This document shows, one piece after another, positions 23,001 through 31,252 of a DNA stretch of 33,510 bases. The stretch lies in NCBI GenBank assembly GCA_020650975.1, contig JAIPMN010000286.1, positions 4,699 to 38,208 on the forward strand, read 5' to 3'. The notes below the pieces were generated by a model. It was not told the DNA's origin. It saw nothing but the letters and a program-made list of their open reading frames with translations, and made no database searches. The position numbers and the translations under genes were made by a program. This DNA comes from Apostichopus californicus (Eukaryota > Echinodermata > Holothuroidea > Aspidochirotida > Stichopodidae). Each line of letters starts with the position of its first letter. Position 1 is the stretch's first letter.

Positions 23001-26000
23001 TGTCTGACAGCAATTTCATAATGTTGATTGGATAATCCAGGGGAAAATTTATTTTTGGTTGGATGAAAGAGGAACACATTTTTTAAGCCTCCATGTGAAA
23101 TTTGTGAACAGTTCCTACCTACATCACATTTTCATATGTATTTATATGTATTTATTTATATATATATATATTTATATATATATATATATATGCAGTATAT
23201 ATTTTATATGCAGTATATATTCTGCATAATGTGCACGTCCAGAAAGCCACAAATTCTTTTAATGGTCATACATGAAGTCTGTTTATTACTTGTAATTGAG
23301 GCATCTAGTCTGCGTAAATGCAATTTGTACAGCGAGATCTGTAATCCAGATTAAGTTACACTAAAATCAGCTGACATTTGACAGAATCATGGCATGAAAC
23401 TTGTGACATTTAAATGACTTACATTCTAAACTTACAGCTGTGTTATGCTATCTGAATACCAATTGAGAGTATAGTACAGTTCTAGTATAAAATAAATAGT
23501 CTGAACAGTTTATACAGAACTCAAAAGATTTAAGGCTGGCAATATTTGCATGTTTACACTGTCATCATTAACTAACAAAATTTCTCACTATAGTTGTTAA
23601 CATAGAACATTAAATGATATAAATCTGTACAGTACTGTAGGTTTAAATTATGAGCAGATTTAAGCAAATTTACTCATTTTTTGTACAAATCCTTCAAATG
23701 GCAAATTTGAATATACTACATGTTGCAGTAACTAATTAGTAAATCAGAGGTTAAAACACACACGAATAAAGCCTCACCCCTGTGTGCTGTGTACACGTAC
23801 CAATATGATGAGTATTCAGTAAACTTGTATTAACCGTAGAATTACAAGTAGAAGATGCAGATACTATTACTGTGTGGATAGAACTCAGTCAATTGTCTCG
23901 CTTCACTCAAATTTATACCTTTATGAATATTTTAGATATAATTAACATACTGTACATGCATATTGTTTAAGTCTCATACTGTATACTGTACTTAAGTCAC
24001 ACAATAAGTCTGAGGTATGGTACTGCACTTTAACTACAGTATGTCCATTGTAACAGAATTTACACTTTGCAACATTGAAAACTATCTGTTCTAAGCATCT
24101 GCTGTAGTACGTTACTGTACATGTGTTAAATATACGGTAAAGTCTCAAGCTGCATGCATACAACATCAGACCTTTCCCCCCTACCTGCAGTTCTCTATCT
24201 TATTACCGTATATTGTACGCCTAATGTAATGTATGTGGGCCGATCCAGCCTTCAGACTGTTCATATTATCTCACTGCACTGCATTGTTACTCAAAGAAAG
24301 AAAAAACATTTTCAGATCAATAACAAATTAATTATGTTTCATGACTGATTAACCGTCCCAATCAACAAACTTCTGCTGGTGCTTGCAGCAGTTTTCTGGC
24401 TGAGTAAGACTCAATTGACACAATTCAACGGCTTAATTGACATGGTTTCATCACGTGAGGCTGGTAATTCTCAAGGAGAACACACCTGCAGTTCGATTCT
24501 TTTCTACAACCAATGTTTTTCATTTATCCTAATGCCCGAAGCTTTTGTCAGCTGTTACCACAGATTTTATCGCCCTCTCCAGATATACTCAAGTGGTTAT
24601 GGACGTGAAATTGGTTGCCTCAAAGCCTTATTCTGACAAACACATGTACACATCATAACAGCCATATTAGATAAAGCAGGGGAAAAGACTTTTTTTTTTA
24701 TTTTTAGCCAGAACAATAAGACACAACATGCACGTACGCACTGACGCACTCGTAAGATATTCTAAATATAAGTTTGATACGTTGCACCACTTGAACTAAA
24801 TTCTTAATATAGTGCTTACTAAACACAGTATATCCTCCATATTTAAGTCCTTGTTTTGTTCAACGTAATTCTAGCTGGCATACATCTCCGGCCAGCCATT
24901 TTTTATGAACGATGAATGGTTAAAGTTATCAATTCTTCGTTATATCATGTACTAAACTTGTTGATTAATGGCAACAAGGAGAGAGGCTTTTTATTTATAT
25001 ATCAGCAATTCAGCACCACTATTTGCAAAATGTGCATATGTTAGGGATGTTCCACCCTTTGAGTTCGACTGGAAATATACTTACCAGTGTCCTATAAGTA
25101 TGAAGACAGATGAACACTTCAAACAAAACACTGAAACAGTGTGTACTGTAGCTGGCTTTAAGTACAGTATAGAGTGAATTAAATTGGAGTACTAGATTTA
25201 AAAGAGACTCCCCCCTTCTCCCCCATACCTCCCCCACCCCCATCTCCCACCATGTCTCAGGCAGAACTTCAGTGTACAGGGAATACACTGTGCCTCTCCA
25301 TTTGGTACAGAAGCTCAAAAGAAAATGTGAGTCCAACAGTACATTACTGTAGGCCAGGGTTGTCCAACCTACGGCCCGCGGACCACAGTCCGACCCGCCG
25401 CAGGGTTGCGTCCAGCCCGCCAGAGATGCTTCTACGGTGCGAAACTTTAGTGAGCAGATTTATTGATAACAATTTGCAGCTATATAATCAATCATTCGAA
25501 CCTTCTGGGTCCAAAAAACTGCATACAGGTCAGTTTGTGTGACACTCTCAGCGAAGGGGGGGGGGGGGGTTGCTGGACTATATTCATCTGTTTTATCAGG
25601 AAGGAAAATAAATCAGTGTGCTCCGTGCGCAGTGCTCACATTTTGTTGCCTTGGGCTTCGGGCAAAAAATTGAAAAATCGAGCGTAGGGTTCATGCGGCC
25701 CCCTCCTTCATCATAATTATTCCATGTGGCCCTCCTCTGCAAAAGGTTGGACAACCCTGCTGTAGGCCTACAGTATGTCAAATTAGTTAGTCAAGTTAGA
25801 CCTTCATGCGACTCGTATTGCAGACCATACAGTAAAATGATCAAAGTAAACCTTAAGATCTAAAGGAAGTGATGGCATTTTACCATACATGCCTTAGACA
25901 TTAAACTTCATGGCAAAGTTCCAAATAAATATTTTGATCACATCAATTGGGAAATCATCAGTTGCTAGAAATAAAAGTTTCTCCATCTCAATTGATCAGC

Positions 26001-27530
26001 CTAGCATACTGGTGCACACATTAAGTCATGCACAACAAAAATGAGACCTTGATTGCCAGCTAATGTCAAGTTAACATCTTGGATTATTCATGCACTTCAT
26101 GCACAGAGTATTTTCACACACTAAGTTGGTGGAGAATAAATAGATTTTTTTCTCTCTCAGATCTTCCGACAGATACGATTTCAGTCTGCTTTTCTTGGGC
26201 TATAAACTGTACAGCCGTTGAAGATGAAACTAGCTGATGTTGGAAGATTAGTGTGACTTAAAACCTACGACAGGGTGTATACACATGTTTAGTTCTTTTA
26301 CACTGTATATAAAGTTACAATCATGAGAAGAATTTATAGTCAGTTGTACATTTCGTCTATTATTGTCCTTCAACAGCAGAACATGTGACCAGTGCTATTT
26401 TTATTGGCACATTTTGCAGTCATCAAAATGACTGAACATTGGAAGATTTTCTGAAATATGCACATTTATATTGTGAATTGTGCACGGTCAATAAAACCTT
26501 GAAAAAGACATTATTGTACTATGTTGCACCGAACTGCACCATGTAGGTGCAATTCCAGTATCTTATTACAACACCATGTTAGGCTTTTATTTAAAATGCT
26601 CTCCATATCTGTTATAACTGCAGTATATCACTCTGTAGCTACAGACCACAGGTACTAGTCTACTGTAAGGCTTATTTTTGATAGTTCCAGGTATAAGTTG
26701 GAAACGGTAAGCCGGGTCTTAAATACACGAGCATAAAAGCTGAATATAACTTACAGAGCCCTCTGTTATACTACCAATCTCTTCTTGATCTCTTCATTAT
26801 CTTTCAATATCAGGAGAAATGAAATTTTGTCAAATATTACAACTATTTTGAGCCTAAGCTAAGACACAGTATAACAGTACAGTATGCACATGTATATAAA
26901 CTTCCATACAGTCTACCATTACATTTCCGTCTTTATTCAACATCAAACTCCACTTCATTTCTTCTCTCAACTGCCCTTTTATCAAACCATTCTCTTTCAC
27001 ACTGCAGATCTGTCCTCGCTTAAATGCAACGCTTCTTATATTATCATATCGTATAATAGTTAACGATTTTTTCCTTTCTTTCATTCTTTACTCGATGAGA
27101 ACTCGTAATGTCGCAGAGTCTGACATTATTGCCTGCTAATACACCTCACAACTGAAAAGATGAATTATTTAAGCCAGCTCTACGAAATCAATACCTACCT
27201 CATTTGCAAACTCTCGTCGTCACTCAGGAGAGAGTTCCAGTCGTGTCGTAGGTTGAATTCCTTGTTCGTCTTTCCCGTATGCCTCTTGTTGATGCTGATC
27301 AATTTTCGGTGTCGAGGGTAGTACTGGAAGAAAGTGCCACTGGAGTTGCCCTTCTCAAATATGACATAATTTCTGGCGGCCCGATCCAGAAAGTAACCGA
27401 TCTGTAGGCCACCAGGGCCAGCTCCGATAACACAATAATCCCAGCTCACGGAAACTGCATCTTCAGAACCGGAGTGTTGGATGAAACATAACAGCAGAGT
27501 CAATATTTTCAAGATGAAATTTTGATCCAT
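1901..27530 (-). CDS. FOXRED2: FOXRED2 (ERFAD) FAD-dependent oxidoreductase, 5' part of gene, five exons
   Basis: Spliced CDS join, read on the minus strand: 27530-27199, 19645-19454, 6730-6479, 3819-3544, 2061-1901, giving 1213 nt (404 codons plus one base). Every junction has GT/AG ends and keeps frame. The protein shows a signal peptide (about 1-22), a Rossmann FAD motif GAGPGG (36-41), the family block [13 protein letters not shown] (71-83), a second dinucleotide motif GRGNSA (219-224) and the C-terminal FAD-contact region around [18 protein letters not shown] (380-397). Known of the family: FOXRED2/ERFAD is an ER-lumenal flavoprotein that works with SEL1L, OS-9 and ERdj5 in disposal of misfolded glycoproteins. 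Five N-glycosylation sequons (N62, N157, N202, N313, N351) fit a lumenal location. No CxxC motif is present. Family members are about 680 residues, so the C-terminal segment and its KDEL-like retrieval signal lie off the left edge. The identity is very secure; exact function in this organism is inferred. Confidence 0.95.
2158..2178 (+). repeat. G-rich pentamer repeat, G-quadruplex candidate
   Basis: Four runs of four or more G separated by single T residues (period 5, GGGGT). This fits an intramolecular G-quadruplex on the plus strand, which is the template strand for FOXRED2, so the pre-mRNA itself would be C-rich here. Confidence 0.75.
3434..3497 (+). repeat. G-rich 15-bp minisatellite
   Basis: About three to four tandem copies of a 15-bp unit GGGGGCAGAGGCGAG, the last ones degenerate, ending in a G-rich tail. 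It lies 47 to 110 bp inside intron 4 from the exon 4 donor. The plus strand could form G-quadruplexes; the transcript strand is C-rich. Confidence 0.85.
3544..3819 (-). CDS. FOXRED2: FOXRED2 exon 4
   Basis: 276 nt. The acceptor is TATTTTTAG|A (AG at 3821-3820) and the donor is GAAAA|GTAAGA (GT at 3543-3542). It completes Arg259, then encodes [20 protein letters not shown] (260-279), a more variable stretch with [17 protein letters not shown], and the conserved [18 protein letters not shown] (333-350). The last two bases begin Asn351, which is completed in exon 5 and lies in a sequon, N351-D-T. The apparent start at 3800 is a TTG leucine codon inside the exon, not a translation start. Phase 2 on both sides again makes it a symmetric exon. 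A G-rich minisatellite (plus strand) starts 37 bp inside the following intron. Confidence 0.95.
4140..4440 (+). mobile_element. Second pyrimidine-rich tract plus hammerhead-like hairpin
   Basis: A C/T-rich stretch (about 4140-4270) is followed at 4379 by CTGAAGA (4379-4385), an exact match to the hammerhead CUGANGA consensus. An imperfect stem follows (4386-4403, AAC...GTT outer and CC...GG inner pairs, two mismatches), then GAAA (4404-4407). The layout matches the one at 960-1210, although the sequences are different families. It is likely a decayed Penelope-like or similar retroelement terminus. No ORF remains. Confidence 0.45.
5490..5850. repeat. Repeat-like block with TATAGCGC motif and local GC-rich segment
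   Basis: It begins near TCTTGTATAGCGCACTACGC, followed by a GTGCACTTTACAG string, a layout I associate with interspersed repeats of marine invertebrates. The 5680-5830 part is clearly richer in GC and CpG than its surroundings. The minus-strand reading frame across it (5589-5849) shows no recognised domain. The class is undetermined. Confidence 0.35.
6008..6165 (+). repeat. Dispersed repeat family copy A (GGTGGTAGAT...GGGAGACAGGTA)
   Basis: It starts with CTGGGTGGTAGATACGGAAG, continues with an AGAGGGC and GGGCGCAGTGCTAAAAC block and ends with GGGAGACAGGTATGAGAGGA then GCGAAG. Related copies occur at 10317-10570, 11818-11895, 17636-17786 and 18833-19065, with a partial one at 6942-6970. The family is about 150 bp long and I do not recognise its class. 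Confidence 0.65.
6479..6730 (-). CDS. FOXRED2: FOXRED2 exon 3: second dinucleotide-binding motif
   Basis: 252 nt with acceptor CCGTTGTAG|G (AG at 6732-6731) and donor CTCAG|GTATTG (GT at 6478-6477). It completes Lys175, encodes residues 176-258 and gives two bases of Arg259. It reads KYLIITTG, the end of the first FAD half-domain. Next comes a short linker [14 protein letters not shown], then the second Rossmann motif [14 protein letters not shown] (216-229) and the signature [16 protein letters not shown] (244-259). This is the most strongly conserved part of the protein and by itself identifies FOXRED2. The overlapping ORFs on both strands at 6534-6890 and 6538-6807 are shadows of this exon. 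Confidence 0.96.
6942..6970 (+). repeat. Partial copy of the dispersed repeat family
   Basis: GTGCTGAGGTGTGAGAAGAC followed by AGGTAAGGG aligns with GTGCTAAGGTTGTGGGGAGA then CAGGTAAG of the fuller copies. It is a short 3' fragment only. Confidence 0.45.
8758..8784 (-). mobile_element. Hammerhead-like hairpin motif (minus strand)
   Basis: Read on the minus strand: CGGAAGG (8784-8778), a perfect 5-bp hairpin ACCCC-TCCCT-GGGGT (8777-8763), then GAAAC (8762-8758). The order and spacing follow the hammerhead core. Relative to CUGANGA there are two substitutions (U4 to G and A9 to G), so catalysis is unlikely. The surrounding 8710-8800 sequence looks like an interspersed repeat. Confidence 0.4.
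10317..10570 (+). repeat. Dispersed repeat family, composite copy with three heads
   Basis: The head sequence TTTGGGTGGTAGATTGAGGA occurs at about 10319 and again at about 10551, and a variant TTTGGATGGTAGATTGAGAA at about 10402. The body (10420-10535) has GACCGGAGGAGCCGG, AGAGGGTGCACAGTG, a TTCTAGACACGGTAG box, and GTGCTAAGGTTGTGGGGAGA followed by CAGGTAAG. It looks like nested or tandem insertion of one family. Confidence 0.7.
11728..11762. other. Poly-G run followed by 17-base assembly gap
   Basis: Eighteen G residues (11728-11745) run directly into 17 N (11746-11762), and G-rich sequence resumes afterwards. The true length is unknown; this is a sequencing or polishing artefact at a homopolymer. 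Confidence 0.95.
11818..11895 (+). repeat. Divergent copy of the dispersed repeat family
   Basis: TTGGGGGGCACAGTTGCTCA and the following ATATTACCAACTTTTACAGG parallel the 18836 copy (TTGGGGGCACAGCTAGTACA, then AGAATTTCACCAAGTTTATA). A TTTTGGGTGGCCGAGAG string follows, resembling the family head. Confidence 0.4.
12689..12703. repeat. (TA)n microsatellite
   Basis: Short alternating TA run within intron 2. Confidence 0.8.
16132..16190. repeat. (CT)n followed by poly-C tract
   Basis: A CT dinucleotide run (about 16132-16145), then 30 bp later a C homopolymer of about 13 bases (16178-16190) in intron 2. Confidence 0.85.
17078..17372. mobile_element. Element bounded by a perfect 46-bp inverted repeat, with hammerhead-like core
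   Basis: Left arm 17078-17123 and right arm 17327-17372 are exact reverse complements over 46 bp, with weaker similarity continuing inward. The 203-bp centre holds, on the minus strand, CTGGCGA (17169-17163), a hairpin with stem GGTCC/GGACC (17161-17147) and GAAAAC (17146-17141). This is a hammerhead-like core with one substitution (A6 to G). The right arm repeats, in inverted orientation, the sequence that lies downstream of the motif. This fits an inverted-terminus relic of a Penelope-like element better than a cut-and-paste MITE: no target-site duplication is evident. Confidence 0.5.
17636..17786 (+). repeat. Dispersed repeat family, best single copy
   Basis: The order is CACTTTGGGTGGTAGAATAA, GGCAATGACCGGAGAGG, TTAGAGGGCGCACAGG, CGTTCTAGGCACGGTAGAAC, then GTGCTAAGGTTGTGGGGAGA followed by CAGGTAAGCGAGGAAACAAAG. 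It aligns nearly end to end with 10400-10545. The CAG|GTAAG string is a consensus 5' splice site on the strand opposite to FOXRED2. Confidence 0.7.
18833..19065 (+). repeat. Tandemly duplicated repeat, 126-bp period
   Basis: TACAAAGAATTTCACCAAG at 18856 recurs as TACAAAGAATTTCACCAGG at 18982. Both are followed by TTTATAGGCTAGGGTATATA and then by AGTAGAAATATGTGTRGGAG with ACATGTA. The second unit has a small extra GGCACTGGG. The GGGGGCACAG start and GGGAGACATGTAAGAGAAGA end of the first unit link it to the dispersed family. Confidence 0.75.
19454..19645 (-). CDS. FOXRED2: FOXRED2 exon 2
   Basis: 192 nt, missed by simple ORF scanning because it is short and has no ATG-led frame. The acceptor is TTTGTTTCAG|A (AG at 19647-19646) and the donor is AA|GTGAGT (GT at 19453-19452). 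The first base completes Arg111. It then encodes 63 residues beginning [20 protein letters not shown] and ending VVYTC, plus two bases of Lys175. This matches the family segment after the first conserved block, where the chain continues RHYSR...FPDA...VRYL. It carries the sequon N157-H-T. Phase 2 on both sides and a length divisible by three mean that skipping it would keep the frame, but would remove part of the FAD domain. Confidence 0.93.
19967..20039 (-). repeat. C-rich tract, G-quadruplex candidate in FOXRED2 pre-mRNA
   Basis: About 73 bp, almost pure pyrimidine on the plus strand. The minus strand, which is the FOXRED2 sense strand, carries many G runs of 3 to 6 with short loops. It lies about 320 nt upstream of the exon 2 acceptor. 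Confidence 0.75.
21499..21960. promoter_or_regulatory. Cluster of TGACCT (AGGTCA) half-sites, possibly a degenerate repeat
   Basis: TGACCT-type strings occur at about 21498, 21515, 21646, 21656, 21792 and 21914. Two are spaced like nuclear receptor elements: TAACCTTTGACCT (21508-21520, DR1-like) and TGACCT-CAAA-TGACCT (21646-21661, exact DR4). The recurring TTGACCTCT phrase could equally be a decayed interspersed repeat, so regulatory function is speculative. Confidence 0.25.
23135..23220. repeat. AT-rich microsatellite
   Basis: TATTTATATG and (TA)n runs, ending in two copies of TGCAGTATATATT. Confidence 0.85.
25208..25251 (-). repeat. C-rich tract, G-rich on the FOXRED2 sense strand
   Basis: Five C runs of 5 to 6 separated by short AT-containing spacers on the plus strand. 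The transcript strand has G runs able to form a G-quadruplex. It is about 100 bp from the hAT MITE. Confidence 0.7.
25355..25759. mobile_element. Non-autonomous hAT transposon (MITE), 405 bp, complete
   Basis: The ends are perfect 16-bp terminal inverted repeats: CAGGGTTGTCCAACCT at 25355-25370 and its exact complement at 25744-25759. Both sides carry an identical 8-bp target duplication CTGTAGGC (25347-25354 and 25760-25767). The CAGGG...CCCTG ends, 8-bp duplication and subterminal GGCCC repeats (GGCCCGCGG, GCGGCCCCCT, GTGGCCCTCC) are typical of the hAT superfamily. No transposase ORF is present. The interior has a poly-G run at 25557-25570. The ORFs crossing it are meaningless. Confidence 0.93.
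27199..27530 (-). CDS. FOXRED2: FOXRED2 exon 1: signal peptide and FAD-binding Rossmann motif
   Basis: The coding part of exon 1 gives codons 1-110 plus two bases of codon 111 (332 nt, intron phase 2). The start ATG at 27530-27528 has G at -3 and G at +4, a good Kozak context. The N-terminus has a lysine followed by a leucine-rich hydrophobic stretch (about 5-17) and a likely cleavage after residue 22, so it is a secretory signal. Residues 31-60 form the beta-alpha-beta dinucleotide fold, with GAGPGG at 36-41 and the acidic end FEK at 58-60 that normally holds the FAD ribose. Residues 71-99 are the highly conserved family block ending in [12 protein letters not shown]. The donor is AG|GTAGGT with GT at 27198-27197. 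Reading through it would hit a stop at once, which supports the site. The 5' UTR extent and transcription start are not determined. Confidence 0.95.
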
Positions 27531-28899
27531 CGCTTTAAGAAATATAGAATTTCTTCCTTTTCGATAAACGTGCCTCCACTGATGTTGGATTTTCAGTTCT
27601 GATCGGATGAAATTTTGTGGCAGCTTTTAAGTGTGGTAACTGAGGTGATCCTCCAAAAATTTATGATTCTTTTCCACATAAAAAAATATAATAATATATC
27701 TGATTTGACTACTGTTGCAGTCTTCTAAATTAAGTCTATAACAGGAAGAAAAATGTCCATTATTAGTGAGTCAACTGCTAAATTCAATTTTTAGACACTA
27801 TATAAATTCTTTGTCTTGTCCAATTGTTAGCAATTATCAATGGATCTCTTTTGACACTTGTAACTTTGATTAATATTCACAATTTGGCATGTCAACATCT
27901 CCAACAGGTACAGGTTTCTGGATAGATTTTCAGCACCTGAGGAAATGAAGCAGAGAGGAGAAAAAACATAGCCAGCAGGAATTTGAATAAACAAATTAAA
28001 AGTCCATAATGTTCCAGGAAATTGGTCGTACTAAGCACTGCAGATACCAAGATATATAACCAAGTACAGGCTCAGCTTCACGTTGAAAAAAGTGTTAAAG
28101 ATTTAAGTGGATAGCTGATGACTGTACAGTCTACAGTACGATATTACTACGAGGGTGATCTGGTCTACTATTGTAGTTAAAACCATGAGGCAAAGAGGAA
28201 ACTTGCAAAATCACCACTAAACATCTGATACTTTATAGAGTGAGAAATAAAAAATATAAAAAATATATAAAAAAAATATAGAGAGCAATCAAAATATGTG
28301 GGATGTTACTGGAGCAAATACATGTATGGGAGTTGGGTTTAATGCAGCCTTTTGATTTGAAATTAATCAATATTTCAATGCTAGTCTATAGTAAAATCCT
28401 ATAGCAAAGCAACTCATCAGTCTGGTTAGTCCACACTTTTCAGAGCAACGATTCCCGATTAGGGACATTGTTTGTTTACGAGGTGAACTTAAAAGTGTTG
28501 ACAATGAAAACAATCAATATATTAGGTCACTTGTTTTAGAAGCTTTTAAATACTTTAAACTCAATGAGCATCAATATATAGGCCAAGGACGAACATTCAA
28601 CTCTGGTCCATCAAGGAAAATACACAATTATGCAGTACATACAGAAAACCATTAAGAATGCAAGCACAAGGGGCTTGCTATATATTTAGAGTAGACTTGC
28701 TCAAGTCTCTTATATGTGTTCAAATAATGATATCATCCAAACAGAATAATTCTTTAAGGGTTCTGAGGGACAATGTTCAGACCAAGGATATCTATCGCAT
28801 GCGGTCAGTGCCGACAGTTGGGTTTGCTTTTAACTCCTTCTTTTATCATCTATCACGGGTAATGATATGAATTAAGCAACCGCTATATTGTTTCTGTTT

Positions 28900-29320
28900 C
28901 AAGTCAAGGCAATAGAATTAAGGATTTAGAGAGGGGCAAGGCAACTATTTCAGGGCTAGTTATAAATCGTCTAGGATTTTCGTTGAATTGGCAGAGCACC
29001 ATGGCTATTTTTCGGCTTTCAAAAGGGTACCAAGGCAATATTCACAAATCTCAAAGGACATCCAAGGCATTTGTTCCAAAGTGAAGGAAACCATGCACAG
29101 AAAACATGAAATATTGTGTGAGTTTCGGACAACCCTTGAAGCCCTGAGTTAGTTCAAACTTGAATGAAATTAAATGATAATTTATATGAGCACACCTACA
29201 GTGGAAGGTAACTTAAGAGGGCACCGTAGTTGTTGCCATTAGCAACGGATGATTGTGAAAGGCCTTAAGGCACTATATGTGGTAGGGGCATCGAGAACAA
29301 TTTGCTGTCAATGCCAGGAA
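28900..29320. repeat. Repeat-like block enriched in AAGGCA
   Basis: AAGGCA occurs at about 28906, 28938, 29031, 29070 and 29267, with a further one near 29535. The text is smoother and more GC-rich than its flanks, which suggests an interspersed element. No ORF or terminal repeats were identified. Confidence 0.25.
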
Positions 29321-29748
29321 CTGGAGCTTGTACATAACCAAACTATCCTGTCTAGATAGTATTGTAAGCTAAACACAAGTTTTGCAACAGTACGGTTTAA
29401 TTATTCTTTCAGGTACGGTAATTTACCAACTCAATGAGAGCTTAATTTACCAATTGTATATATGTGACCTACATTCAATGTTTATACTCAGCAATACCAT
29501 GAACACGATGATACAAGTGTGTCATCAAGTATCAAGGCATTATTGACTATTTTCAATATTTCCTTTCACCCAAAAAAACAATAAACAAGAATAAGAAGCA
29601 ATATATGCAGTAAAAATCAATTTTTGAACACATCTTTGTACACACTTGGCACTTCTTAACTCTGTACAAAAGTTATGCTACTGGTACAGTATGCATTACC
29701 ATGTTGACTAATTTGATCCTTAAATTGGTTACTAAAAAAGAGAAAGAG

Positions 29749-29818
29749 ACTTCCTTCCTTCAGGAGGCTCATCCAACAAGAGTCAACAGGATCTAAGTTA
29801 ATCTACAAGGAAGGAAGT
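29749..29818. repeat. 12-bp inverted repeat
   Basis: ACTTCCTTCCTT (29749-29760) and its exact complement AAGGAAGGAAGT (29807-29818) flank 46 bp. It could be a small hairpin or the edges of a tiny element. Confidence 0.6.
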
Positions 29819-30546
29819 TTGTGACAGCATCTAGGTACTAACCTGTATTTATATAACAATACAGTTTGCTGCACACATGTTACAAACTTCAACTTCACAG
29901 TCTAAGTACTGGCCAACTAATCATACAAAACTGTCTGTAGCTGGCCAGTGGTTGCTTGTATACTGTATGGAAGTGCAGTACAAGATAAAAAAATGAAAAA
30001 AGAGGTCCCAAATTATTTAGATTAAAACAGCTACATGTTTATTTTACCATGTAAGCCCTCTTCCAGTGGGATATAAGGAGGAGCAAGTCTGGTCTTTTTG
30101 TTCATCTGCCCACCAGTTTCCCTCCCAGTCCTAACAAAAAAACAAATGTGATGGATCTCGCCCTTTCATTTCCAACTGAAGAATATTTGTAAGCTATTGT
30201 AACTTCCAGTAATTTCTTCTTTTGAAAATTGTCAGCACCATTAATAACAATTGTCATATATGGTTAGTCATGGGCACCAAAAGAAGGCCTACAAAGGCAC
30301 CTTAGCCCCTCTTTTTGCAAACATTAACATGTCTCTATTGTTTTCAATTCTGGCATTAACTTTATCACCTGCCTGTTTGGTAATTTGTATCATTGTAAAT
30401 GACGACATGTTATGAGCCACATATCAATAATTTGTGAACTGTACGTAAGACATGAAAAAAGTTGTTGATTTACATTAAATATAATTCTGATTGAAAAAGG
30501 AGCTTTGTGATATATATTTCCACGAGCTGCACATTAAATGTCGAAG

Positions 30547-30589
30547 ATTGGCTTGAGGCCCGATCACAAGCCAATTTGGCCACCCCTGC
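30547..30589. mobile_element. hAT-like terminal fragment with hairpin
   Basis: TTTGGCCACCCCTG (30576-30589) is the complement of CAGGGGTGGCCAAA, a hAT-type terminus. Just before it, ATTGGCTTG (30547-30555) and CAAGCCAAT (30567-30575) form a perfect 9-bp hairpin. The matching opposite end was not found, so this is a solo end. Confidence 0.4.
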
Positions 30590-31133
30590 TGTACATAGGT
30601 ACTTAATCATAAGTCAAGATTTATCTCAATTCTGGTGGAATCTAATTTTGATATGGTGGAATAACTTTTATGAACTCACATTGCTGAAATCACATCATTG
30701 AACCACAGAACAAAATCAGAAACGGTTTCATTACACCACAACCATTTAAAAGAACATTGTTTTCTTAGCTTCAAGAAATTTGTATATCATGCACATGGGA
30801 CATAAACTAGGCACAATGACTTGTGTAACAATTGGCAAACCACGATTTGGCCACCCCTGCTGTACATAGGTACTTAATCATAAGTCAAGATTAATCTCAA
30901 TTCTGGTGGAATCTAAGTTTGATATTTGGTGTATGGTGGAATAACTTTAATGAACTCACATTGCTGAAATCATTCATGAAATCACATCATTGAACCACAG
31001 AACAAAATCAGAAACGGTTTCACTACACCACAACCATTTAAGAGAACATTGTTTTCTTAGCTTCAAGAAATTTGTATATCATGCACACATGACATATACT
31101 AGGCACAATGACTTGTGTAACAATTGGCAAACT
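30574..31133 (+). repeat. Tandem duplication of a 271-bp unit
   Basis: Unit 1 (30574-30844) and unit 2 (30845-31133) share ATTTGGCCACCCCTGCTGTA at their starts and are nearly identical throughout, both reaching ATGACTTGTGTAACAATTGG. Unit 2 is longer because of two short internal duplications (near 30925 and 30975). The high identity implies a recent event. Confidence 0.92.
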
Positions 31134-31219
31134 GCAGTTACACAGTACTTTAGCTGTTTTTTCTCTAATTGACAATAGTCTTCCAATGGTAACCTTACGT
31201 TAAATATTACAACAAACAC

Positions 31220-31252
31220 GTTTCGGATGACTCTTAGCTGGTAGAGCCCATC
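31220..31252 (-). repeat. Long hairpin followed by CGAAAC (minus strand)
   Basis: On the minus strand a stem of GATG and CTCT paired with AGAG and CATC, with a GG/T bulge and an 8-nt loop (31252-31226), is followed by CGAAAC. The 5' flank CTTCTCGAAA does not match CUGANGA well, so this is only loosely hammerhead-like. It probably belongs to an interspersed repeat. Confidence 0.35.

Larger units (their letters stand above)
19646..27198 (-). other. FOXRED2 intron 1, 7.6 kb (no gene seen)
   Basis: It runs from the AG|GTAGGT donor of exon 1 to the TTTGTTTCAG acceptor of exon 2, phase 2. It contains C-rich tracts (G-rich in the transcript) at 19967-20039 and 25208-25251, a TGACCT half-site cluster (about 21499-21960), an AT microsatellite at 23135-23220 and a complete hAT MITE at 25355-25759. 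The small ORFs here have no recognisable product. Confidence 0.9.

Noticed and set aside
23136..23354. ORF beginning with YIYIYIY repeats
   Set aside because: Direct translation of a (TA)n microsatellite.
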